From a virus, in the IMG/VR virus record IMGVR_UViG_3300021185_001412, positions 1 through 30,259 of that record: DNA of 30,259 bases. One strand, written 5' to 3'. The notes under the pieces were generated by a model. That model was not told the origin of the DNA. It searched no databases and saw only the letters and a program-made list of their open reading frames with translations. The translations under genes and the position numbers were made by a program. The stretch's first letter is position 1. The number at the start of each line of letters is the position of its first letter. Below, piece after piece: positions 5,905 to 15,300 of this stretch.

Positions 5905-7286
5905 TAGTACATCTCCACTTTTTGTGTTCCATACGCACTAGCAACATAATAACCTGCACCAAATACACTCACTGACCAATACCAAGTATGGTCAGCTGGA
6001 GAACCAGTAGAAGTTCCTTGTGAAGTACTCAATGTAGAGGTCTGTTCATTTGGTCGTCCAATATTGGTAGTACATTTCATATATTGAATGTCAACTCCTA
6101 CATTACCTGTTGGGCCTCCACCACTCTCATCTGTCAAATCATAGTAAGTACCACTTGGTGTTCCCTTATACACATGTCCAATATAGACTGTACCAGTTGG
6201 ATTAGTGCCTGGTGTAAAGATACTGTAATGTACACCTGAATTTAATGCCCATGGTATATTTGGATTTTGAGGCCAACCATTATTTCCACTATCTGATGGA
6301 TTACCATTAGCACCCAATGGTCTACTCCCAACTGGTGCAAAAGGAGAACCGTTTCCTTTAAATCCGTTTAGAGATGAATTGTACCCATAGCCAGGATTTA
6401 CAGTATCAACTCTAGAGAAAAACGGCCCTAATACAATTGGGTCGGGATAGGTATATTCAACAGGTCTTCTTGCACCAACACTAGAAGGTTGTTGTGCAGT
6501 ACTTGGGTGTTGATAAGGTTGTGCTACAATAACAGGTGTATTATACGGCTGTGAAACAGTCGTTGGATGCTGATACGGTGCAGGTTGTTGATGCTGATAT
6601 GTCGTTGGATGCTGATACGGTGCAGGTTGTTGATGTTGATATGTCGTTGGATGTCTATATGTAACCTGATAATTTCCAGTAACCTGATGGGTATATGTTG
6701 AAGGAACCCTATATGATTGTTGGAATGAGTAAGGTTCACTCCCCTGTCTTTGATATGTAGAAGGTTGACGACCAGTATCATTGAATTCATAAGGTTGTTG
6801 ACCTTGTCCAGTATATGGGTTCTGATAACTTTGTTGAAAACTATATGGTTCTTGACCCTGTCTTGCATATGTAAATGGCTGTCTCGTTGTTGCAATAACA
6901 GGAGAAGTTCCCTGTCTCTGATATGTGAAAGGGTTTCTTGTATTTGCCTGATATATGGAAGGTTGTCTAGCATTCGCAATATATGGAGATTGTGCATTCG
7001 CAATATAAGGATAAGGTTGTTGTGCAGACGCTTGGTAAGTATAGTTTCTTACTGTTTGAACTATAGATGGTACTTGTCTGTTTGCATTATAAGGTGTCTG
7101 AGCGTTACTAGGTTGTCTAGCATCTGCAGGTTGTCTGTTCTGATAGGTAAACGGTGTTTGTACATTGACAGGTCTTCTAGCAATATACTGCGCCTGTGCA
7201 ATAGGTGTAGTACCTTGTGCAACCCCTTGTCCTTGGTAAGGTTGTTGGAACGAAGTTCCTATATTTACATAAATTTCATCAGACAT
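5904..7286 (-). CDS. Pro/Tyr/Gln repeat fibre-like protein with C-terminal domain (460 residues)
   Basis: Residues 1-38 are a short head starting MSDEIYVN, the same E-I-Y-V-N phrase found near the end of the 316-residue protein. Residues 39-283 are repeats (PFTYQ, EPYSFQQSY, ARQPS, PTTYQHQQPAPYQH). All 34 prolines in this range are at odd positions and the Tyr/Phe residues at even ones. Residues about 284-460 are a separate Gly-rich domain with several Trp and two paired motifs (NPGYGYNSS, HTWYWSVSVFGAG), plausibly a globular tip. No signal peptide. It starts one base after the stop of the 608-residue fibre gene and overlaps the next gene by one base, so it is within the fibre operon. Likely a fibre whose shaft is the repeat and whose tip is the C-terminal domain. 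The fold and receptor are unknown. Confidence 0.75.
   Translation of the reverse strand: MSDEIYVNIGTSFQQPYQGQGVAQGTTPIAQAQYIARRPVNVQTPFTYQNRQPADARQPSNAQTPYNANRQVPSIVQTVRNYTYQASAQQPYPYIANAQSPYIANARQPSIYQANTRNPFTYQRQGTSPVIATTRQPFTYARQGQEPYSFQQSYQNPYTGQGQQPYEFNDTGRQPSTYQRQGSEPYSFQQSYRVPSTYTHQVTGNYQVTYRHPTTYQHQQPAPYQHPTTYQHQQPAPYQHPTTVSQPYNTPVIVAQPYQHPSTAQQPSSVGARRPVEYTYPDPIVLGPFFSRVDTVNPGYGYNSSLNGFKGNGSPFAPVGSRPLGANGNPSDSGNNGWPQNPNIPWALNSGVHYSIFTPGTNPTGTVYIGHVYKGTPSGTYYDLTDESGGGPTGNVGVDIQYMKCTTNIGRPNEQTSTLSTSQGTSTGSPADHTWYWSVSVFGAGYYVASAYGTQKVEMY
6559..6653. repeat. 42-base tandem repeat (2.3 copies) in the 460-residue gene
   Basis: Units begin at 6559, 6601 and 6643 with the same GTCGTTGGATG; the first two copies are nearly identical and encode HPTTYQHQQPAPYQ. 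Such exact repeats change copy number easily by slippage or recombination. Confidence 0.9.
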
Positions 7287-7287
7287 A

Positions 7288-9114
7288 TCATATCACAAAC
7301 CATAAGTGTCCAGTAGACGTACCACCCACTTGAGTAGGTGCAGAACTAACGGTCTCATAGTCTAACTGAACAGAATTACTATTAATCGTTATTCCATCAC
7401 TTGTATTTAGGTCGATTGTAATTGTTCCATCTAGGGGGTCATCAGCACCACCATTTGCATTATCAACATATGTTTTTACAAGACCTGATGAAGATGCAAC
7501 ATCTATAATTGCATTCATTCTGTCATCTGAAAAATACTTATTATTGGAACCTTCTGAAACATTGTCTGTAGTATTACTTGGGTCTACAGGTTCCCAATAT
7601 CCTGCACTAGCATCCCATGCAAGTATTTGACCTGCAGTTGGGTTTGTAGTGTAATTAATATCACTTAAATCATCTGCAGTGTTATTTGCAAGGTTGTCTT
7701 CTGTTGCAGATAATCTTAACTCATCACCAACTTTACTTACGGTAATGTTAGTATGATTAGAGTGATTTAATATAGTGTCTGTTCGTGTTGATACTCTTGC
7801 ATCAGTAAAGTATTTGTTACTGCCTTCTGATAAATCATCAGTATCTTTAGTTGCAAGTCTTGTATCAAAAGCAGAGTTTACTCTTGTATCAGTATAATAC
7901 AAATTAGACCCTTCTGTCAAGTCTCCTGTATTATGATTTGATATATCTGAAACTGTACCAGTGACATCACCAGTTAAGTCTCCTGCAAAGTTTGTACTTG
8001 CAGTAATTAATGTACCAGTAATTGCAGCTGCAGTTGAACTACCGATTACTGTACCGTCTATATTACCACCATTAATGTCCACTGTAGTCAATGTGGAGGT
8101 GCCTGTTGCATTCAAATCTGTTGAGTATAGAGTTGACCACCTTTTACTACTAGACCCTAAGGCACGAGTATTATTCGTATCTGATATTATATCAGAATCT
8201 ACTGAACCTGTCAAGCTAATCGTATCACCACTGGCATTACCTAAATCAACATTACCATTAACTGTTAAGTTTGCAGTGGTAGATAAATTACCTGTAAACG
8301 TACCTGTTGTACCTGAAACTGCAGAAGAGAATGTACCTGTTGTACCTGAAACTGCAGAAGAGAATGTACCTGTTGTACCTGCAACATCTCCTGAAGAAGT
8401 AAGTGAACCAACTGCAACATTACCACTGAATGAACCAGTTGTTGCACTCGTTATTGCACCACTATTAATAGACATAGTTCCGTCTGTAAGTGTTGGTGCA
8501 GTCAATGTTTTACCACTTGCAAGTGTTACATTATCTTGGTGATATACATTTCCATCAAATTCAATCTTTGCACTTGTTGAAAGTGTAGTTGTCGCATTGA
8601 TAGAAGTTTCATTAAATATGATACCACTATCGTTGTTATTGTAAATTACATTTTCTGAAGTTTGGTTAAAGAATCCTGTTGCAACACCTGAATCTGCAAC
8701 TCCTAAATATGAACCAGTGTATGAATATACAGTAATCTTATCACCTGCAGTTGCACCACTAGTAAGTGTAATCTGACTATAAGTGTTAGCACTCAATACA
8801 CCAAATCCACCGATAGTATAGTCATCATCTTTTAATTGGTGGTCTCTTTGTATATAAACCTGTAATCTGTCTTTTTTATATTCTAATTCATTTCCATTAA
8901 TATCTAAACCCGAGAATACTTGTTGACCCGAAGTTGCAATGAATATAAATTCTTGGAAGAAGAATGATTTATCCTCAATACTATTAACTGCATCTACAAG
9001 AGTTCCTTGACTAGTAGTTCTAAGCCCACTTACATCGCCAACGTCTGTAGAAACCTGATTAAAGGTTTCTCTGAAGTTCTCTAAAGTACTGAATTGGTCT
9101 ACTTGTTTAGCCAT
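7288..9114 (-). CDS. Tail-fibre protein with fibre-shaft repeats (608 residues)
   Basis: Residues 1-60 (MAKQVDQFSTLENFRETFNQ ... SGLRTTSQGTLVDAVNSIE) and 60-140 (an F-x-G-x-D-x-N-G-N-x-L-x-Y then LQVYIQRDHQL, DYTIGG, GDKITVYSY pattern) look like the attachment part found in many marine T4-like fibres. The middle is a Gly/Ser/Thr-rich shaft with an 11-residue tandem repeat (GTFSSAVSGTT). The last third has L-x-E-G-S-N-x-Y-Y-T-D-x-R motifs at about residues 399, 427 and 519, followed by NPTAGQILAWDASAGYWEP. It begins inside the preceding 70-residue gene (8-base overlap). Probably a long tail fibre or a gp12/gp37 analogue; direct T4 homology cannot be claimed. Confidence 0.8.
   Translation of the reverse strand: MAKQVDQFSTLENFRETFNQVSTDVGDVSGLRTTSQGTLVDAVNSIEDKSFFFQEFIFIATSGQQVFSGLDINGNELEYKKDRLQVYIQRDHQLKDDDYTIGGFGVLSANTYSQITLTSGATAGDKITVYSYTGSYLGVADSGVATGFFNQTSENVIYNNNDSGIIFNETSINATTTLSTSAKIEFDGNVYHQDNVTLASGKTLTAPTLTDGTMSINSGAITSATTGSFSGNVAVGSLTSSGDVAGTTGTFSSAVSGTTGTFSSAVSGTTGTFTGNLSTTANLTVNGNVDLGNASGDTISLTGSVDSDIISDTNNTRALGSSSKRWSTLYSTDLNATGTSTLTTVDINGGNIDGTVIGSSTAAAITGTLITASTNFAGDLTGDVTGTVSDISNHNTGDLTEGSNLYYTDTRVNSAFDTRLATKDTDDLSEGSNKYFTDARVSTRTDTILNHSNHTNITVSKVGDELRLSATEDNLANNTADDLSDINYTTNPTAGQILAWDASAGYWEPVDPSNTTDNVSEGSNNKYFSDDRMNAIIDVASSSGLVKTYVDNANGGADDPLDGTITIDLNTSDGITINSNSVQLDYETVSSAPTQVGGTSTGHLWFVI
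8301..8378. repeat. 33-base tandem repeat in the 608-residue fibre gene
   Basis: Exact 33-base units at 8301-8333 and 8334-8366 with a further partial copy encode the 11-residue shaft unit GTFSSAVSGTT. Confidence 0.9.
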
Positions 9115-9319
9115 TTATCTTTTCCACTAGTTGATTAAGCATGTCTTTTATATCTCTCATGTCATCCTTAATATTATTTATTTCATCTACCTGTTTTTTA
9201 TAGTTATCTTTTCTAAGTTTATGTAATCTCCAAGCACTAACATCAGTACTTACTATTGCAGAAGATTCGGAATCCCTTAATAGAGATGTATGTCCTTCTA
9301 CTTTATAGTACTCTGACAT
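9107..9319 (-). CDS. Small coiled-coil structural protein (70 residues)
   Basis: I chose the ATG at 9319 (MSEYYKVEGHTSLLRD) because it overlaps the stop of the 2223-residue gene as TAATG; a longer reading would add six residues inside that gene. Residues 1-12 with YYKVEGH-x-x-L-x-R-D are a signature I recall from short proteins in T4-like cyanophages. Residues 30-70 are charged with hydrophobic residues at heptad spacing (I-x-x-I-K-x-x-M-x-x-I-K-x-x-L-x-x-L), a coiled coil. It overlaps the 608-residue fibre gene by 8 bases, which implies coupled translation. It could act as an oligomerisation or connector protein between the large DUF4815 protein and the fibre; this is inference. Confidence 0.7.
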   Translation of the reverse strand: MSEYYKVEGHTSLLRDSESSAIVSTDVSAWRLHKLRKDNYKKQVDEINNIKDDMRDIKDMLNQLVEKING

Positions 9320-12300
9320 TATGCAAGTCCTAAACATCTTAATGCAGATACCATAGGAACCACTGAACTATTAGAACCTTTACCTACAATCTTAATCGCA
9401 AATGCACTGAACTCGGGTAGGTCGTCTATAGTCCATTCATACTCTTTAAAGTTTCTTGCATCTGCCTCTGTTGTTGTATCGGGTGTTCCATAGTCATTAA
9501 AGTACTCCCAATTTAAATCGTCAAAAGGTGTAGATTCATCATTTTTAAGAATCTTATATAACACTTGAACATTTGTTGTTGGTGGTCTAAACACATCTGC
9601 AATAACTTTAAGTGTTGATGCAGGAGTTTTTAGATTTACCTTTCTAGTGCAATATACCATTGCGTTGTTATCTCCATCAGGTTCTGTTGATGCAGTATAA
9701 ACTGTTCCTGTAGGTACATCTGCATTGGAATCTATGTTGTTGATTCTATTTCCTATACCTATCGCACCTATTGTACCCACATCTATAACTGGAGATACAT
9801 TTGAGTTAACTGATTGTAACTGAAGTGTGCATGTGAATGATTTCTCTGATGACATCTCATTAGTTTCATTAATAGGAGATGCAATAACACTAGGAGAATC
9901 AAAGAACACATTATCATTTAGTGTTACAAATTTACTTGTATTGTTCTTAGTATATGCAGTACCATTACTATATCCTTCAGGTGAATTCATAGGTGTTGTT
10001 AATACACTTGCACTAATTCTAGTTAAAGCATAGTTTAAACTTGGAATGAGTGTGTGAATTGCATCAAAGTAATAGTTTCTTGTTGATGTTGCATTTTCTC
10101 CACCACCGACTGTTGAGTCATTTGATGAGTATGTTGTTTTAACATCAAAACTAGATAGGTCGGGTAATACTGTAAAGGAGTCTATTCCTATGTTTGCAAT
10201 AGAAGTGAATGAAGAATTCAATGAAGATACTGGAATACCACCTAATGTTTCTCCAGTTGTATCAACATCTATTGTCAAGTCTGCAGTTCCACCGTCAAAG
10301 TTTACTGCACTCAATGTATCAGTTGTTGCATATCCATAGCCTGGGTCGGTAATGAATACTGTAGTTATTGCATTATCAACAACTGTAAATTCTGCAGTTG
10401 CACCTGCACCTGTACCGCCAGTTAAGGATACATTAAATGTTCCATTGTTAGGTGTCCCACTTACTGAAGGTGTTGCAACGGTTAATACGCAATCTTCTTT
10501 ATCACCTCTAATACCTGAAAGTGTTACATTTGAGTTTGTCGTATACATACCATGCATGTAGTTATAAACTTTAACATACTGTTGTCCACTGAATGTTTCT
10601 AATGCATTACTTTGTAATTTAGAAGTGGTCAAAGGAGAATTCTCAAATTTTAACACTGGTGTTTTTGAAGTGTCAAATTGAGCAGTCTTCATGTGGAATT
10701 TCAAGTCATCTTCTTGTGTTGCAGTCCATGTGGATGCATTTTGTGATAAGAATAATGAACCAGCATACGGTTGACCTGCAATTGTCTGATTTGTTGCAAG
10801 GTCTTTCTCACCCATTCTTGAAATAAATGTTGTAAATTCATTTGAATTGGAGTATACTACGAATGAATATTCATGGTCTTCTTCTAAGAATACTGGAGAT
10901 TCAAATGTAAATGTTGTTGCAACTGAACCATCAGAAGATGTATTGACATTCGCTGGATTTATTGTTACAGTAGAGAATGGTATAACATTCTGGCCTGGAT
11001 ATCCATTTATCATATTTCTAATTTCAACAGAAACTGGTAGTGTTGAGTCTTTCTTCTCAAAGAATAAGTCTATAGATGTTACAAACATACCACCTGACCT
11101 ATCAACCAAGAATGATTGTGCAAGTGGGTCTCCCCAACCTCTGTCTAGTGGGAAATCGAAGAATCTTCTATCCTCAACCACTCTAAAGTCCATATTCCTA
11201 GTAGTAGGTATTAACATTGGAGGTGCAATAAATGGTGGTGGCTCAGGTAGTGGGGGTAATTGTGGTGGTGCAATTACTCTTGAAAATGGAGGTGGTACTT
11301 CAATTGGTACAGGGTCTTGTATAATATCGGGTATTACTGGTAACTCTGCAACAGGTGGTATTGGTGGTGCAGTCTCATCAAATACTTGTGCATTTATTCT
11401 CTCACCAGCCCTAGTTATTTGTCTAGAACCAGTACTCCTTTCTGTAATTACTCTACCATTTCTTGTAGATGTAATCTCTGTTTGGTTAGATTGTAGTAGT
11501 CCTTGTGCCTGATATATTCCACTTGCCTGTGAGCCTGGGTTATTCAAGTCATAAAAACTAGACGTTAATCTAAGTTCTCTTTGTCCTGTAGGGAAACTTT
11601 GTTTACTTGTGTTTGGTAACTCAAAGAAACCTCTTAGTCTACCATTACCATCTGACTTAAGTCCTGAAGTAACTGTTGTTCCACCGTCTTGTGAATACGT
11701 TGCATTTAAAGGTCTTACATATTCATCTACTCTGATTCCATCAAAGAAGAAGTAATGGTTTGAATTTGGTTTTAAATTAGTTGCATCTAACTCAATAGTT
11801 CTAGACCTCATGAAAGGTACTATTGTTATACTTACAACTCTATCGTTTCTTGTTTCTACGAAGTCTTCAACAACACTTGTTGTAACACCTGTTCTTGTTT
11901 GAGTCTCAACTGTTTCTGTAATTTCTCTTGATACTTGTAAACCAGCAACCCATTCTCCACCTTGTGCTGGGTCTCCACTCCAAGAACCATTAGAAGTGGC
12001 CTGCACTTCTGTTGATACTGTATTAGGTTCACCAACCCATGTTGTTTGCCATGAGTTCCAAACCGTTCCTAGTGAGTTTGTATTTTCAGAAAGAACTGCA
12101 TCATAGTTTCCTTCTCTGTTCATTCTTACTTCGGGTAATTGTTCTGTATCATTCCATATATCAGTTTCGGGTGATAACTTAACTGTACCAAAGAAATTGA
12201 ATACATGGTATGGGTTAACATTAATAGTTCTTGATGCCTTATCTTGATTTACATATGTTTGAGAACTATAAGGTAGAGTAATTAAATCTCCAGTCTTCTG

Positions 12301-15300
12301 ATAATTAGAAGATATAGCAGTATTAAAGTCTATGTCAAAGAATTGTGAATAAGATTGTGGTCTCATTGCACCAAGTTTTGTATCTACACTTATCTGATAA
12401 TCGGGATGATTCACATCTCCAACTCTATGTCCTCTGAAGTTGTCTACTAAGAACCCTGACTTAAATCTATCGAATCCATCAGCATCTAAAATTTGTTTAG
12501 ACTGTGTGTCTCTTTCTAGTAGAGACAATGCAGTGATTCTTTCTAGGTTTGTAACACGATTATTAATCTTACCAATATCCTTCATGGTAAATCTACGGTG
12601 GTCTTGTGTTCTAACTCTTACGTTTTTTAAACTTTTAGTATATGCAGGTATCTGTACTTCGAATAATTCTATTGCATCATCAACAGCCTTAGGTTTAGTC
12701 GGTGATAGTGAAGGAATACCAGCAGATGTTTGGAATGAACCCGACTTATGTAAGAATACTTTGTCTATTCTTCCAACGTAGAATGCAATGTCCCCAACAA
12801 CACTTGAACCTGTTACTGGTGTGTCGTTTGAACTTGCACCTGTACTTGAAATTCCAGTTCTTGATTGACTGAAATCTCTACCAGTGTCATATCCAAACGG
12901 TGCATAAACAGAACCCTCTGTAGAATTTGATAAGTTTACTGGGTTAGTTGGGTCTTGAGTGTTTGTTGTTCCAAATGTTGATGTACCAATAATTTGTCCT
13001 ACGACTGGTCTAAAGTCAACACAATCTGAAAGTTCAAATGTTCCATCAGGTTCTAAACCACCTAAGTCTACTCTACTTGGTGAGAACACTGGAATTTCGT
13101 CATATGGTACTGATGCATATGATTCAACGTCAAAGAAATCTCCACCATCTGAAGTGAAGTAGTCAAATACAACTAGTATTTTTCCTGACGGGGTTGGTTC
13201 TCCAACCTTTCTTGTAATTTTTGCAAGGTCATAATATCCATCTCTCTGACCATTATCAAAGAAGAATCTAGACTTGATATCGGGTGAACCTTGTGATACA
13301 CTAGTAATTGTTGCGACTGCAAGTGAAGTCTGACCGACAATACTTTCACCTTCTATAAATGTTCCTGATACCATTCTATAATATGAAGTTGCAAGTGAGC
13401 CACTATATGTAATCATAACAGCACGAGCATCTGAAGTTTGACCTATGATTGTTTCGTATACTTGGAATGTTCCACTGTCTACTGAAAAATATGATGAAGG
13501 TGGTAGAGGTGTTGTTCCTCCTACTCCTTCATATATTGCATGAATTTTATGAACGTCTGCAACACCTAAAGTAATTTCTTTATCATCATATGCAGTACCA
13601 TAGAAACCACCAGCACTTCTTGCACTTTCAACACCAAGTAATCTTGATTTTCTTAATGTCTTATTTCTAGAATCAGGATTAGTTCTATTTACTGTAAATG
13701 TAATTTTAAGTTTTGCACCATTATTATTTGGTATACTTTTAGTAAGAGTTTGTCCTGTCCCACCATCTGTTGAAGGGTCTCCTGAAAAATCTTCTATATT
13801 AAGTAGGTCACCTAAATCATATGCATTTGCATCTGAAGATTCATCAACAACTGCAATCGTAAAGTTATCTGTATTGACTGCACCGAATGTTGCATTTGAA
13901 CCAGTACTAATAGTGAAAGAACCACCTGATACATCAACAACTTGTTGTCTTCTTACCTGAATAGAATCACATGAATGTGTTTTTACCCAGTCTCTTGGCC
14001 ATGCAAAGATAGATGCAGTTTGGTCTTGGTCATATAGTTGTGTTCGTCTTCTTGTTACATTACCAGTGTATGAATTTCCAGCATTTCCTGTAAGTGTAAG
14101 AGTCGTGTCATCTGTAACACTTGCAACTACTAACTCAAATGATGCAACATCATTAGCAGGGTTTACTATTATGTCACCTTCTTTTAATTCAGTTGTAAAT
14201 GAAGTTGCAAAACCAGTAACAGTTGTAGAACCATCTGTATATGTAACTGTACCGATTAGAGTTCTAGATGCATCTACTACAGTGTTTGCAGTAAATGTAG
14301 TTGAACCTGAATCTTGTGGGTCTTGTGAAACTCCTCTAACACGGTCAATGTTATAGTTTCGAACTGCAGTAACTGTTGTTGTTCCACTAGTTGTACCGTT
14401 AGTTGTGATTGCATCATTAACTACGAATGTACCTACTACGTCATGAACAAATAACTGACCAGTTGTAGTATATGAAACAATACCAGTTGCACCTGAAGTA
14501 CCACCAATTACTTGGTCTCCTTCCGTAAAGGTTCCAGCCAAAGTTCCACTTATTTTTGTTAACATCTTGATATCAAATAGATACAAGTTCCATTGTGATG
14601 AAGCGTTATACTCTTGTGAAGATGCAGAACCACTTTGTAAATCTATGTTTCTTAATCTTGCAAAACCAATCTTTCCACTTGAAGGTTCTGTTCCACTACT
14701 TGATATTGTAGTATCCCAAAGAGTAACTTCTTTAAATGGTGTGACTGTTGCATCTCCAGTTTCATTACCAAATTCGGGTAATGAATGGACATTAGTAATT
14801 CTTAATTTATTACCAATCCTTACTGGGGTGTTTGTGTTGTTCAAAGATACTGTAGACCTTGCCTTACTGAATGATATTGGTGTTGTACCAATCTTATCGA
14901 TTTCATATCCTTTAACGTATCCTTTACCAGGCGATACCTGCATGATGAACTTATCGTCATCACCACCATTAGCAGAAGTATAATAACCTCTGTTTGTAGT
15001 GTCGTCCAAATGTTCTCTTAAACTATGTGTGAATTGTCTAACAACAAAGTCTCCATTAGCATCAAATGTTCTTCGTGCCATAGAGTTTTCAATCTCATTG
15101 TATATTGGTCTTGTTATCTTAAGTTCTATTATACCCTGATTAACTCTGACAAGTTCTATAAAGTCTACATCATCTGTAGTATCAAGTGTGTACTTAGATA
15201 GTACAAAATCTAACTTAAGTCTATCAGCACCAGCTGCATTTTCATTTGTTGTACCTGAAGAGTTATCTAAAAGACTTGTATCATCTGCAGAGGATACTAG

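Noticed and set aside
5699-6653. Tandem repeats as a CRISPR array
   Set aside because: Units follow each other directly without spacers, keep the reading frame and encode protein repeats.
6750-7316. Long open frame on the + strand opposite the 460-residue protein
   Set aside because: The repeats make the opposite strand free of stops; the translation is a Cys/Arg/Leu/Ile-rich text without domain features and has no leader signals.
9320-9337. Six-residue longer start for the 70-residue coiled-coil protein
   Set aside because: The ATG at 9319 overlaps the preceding stop as TAATG, as at several other junctions here, and gives the expected start MSEYYKVEG.
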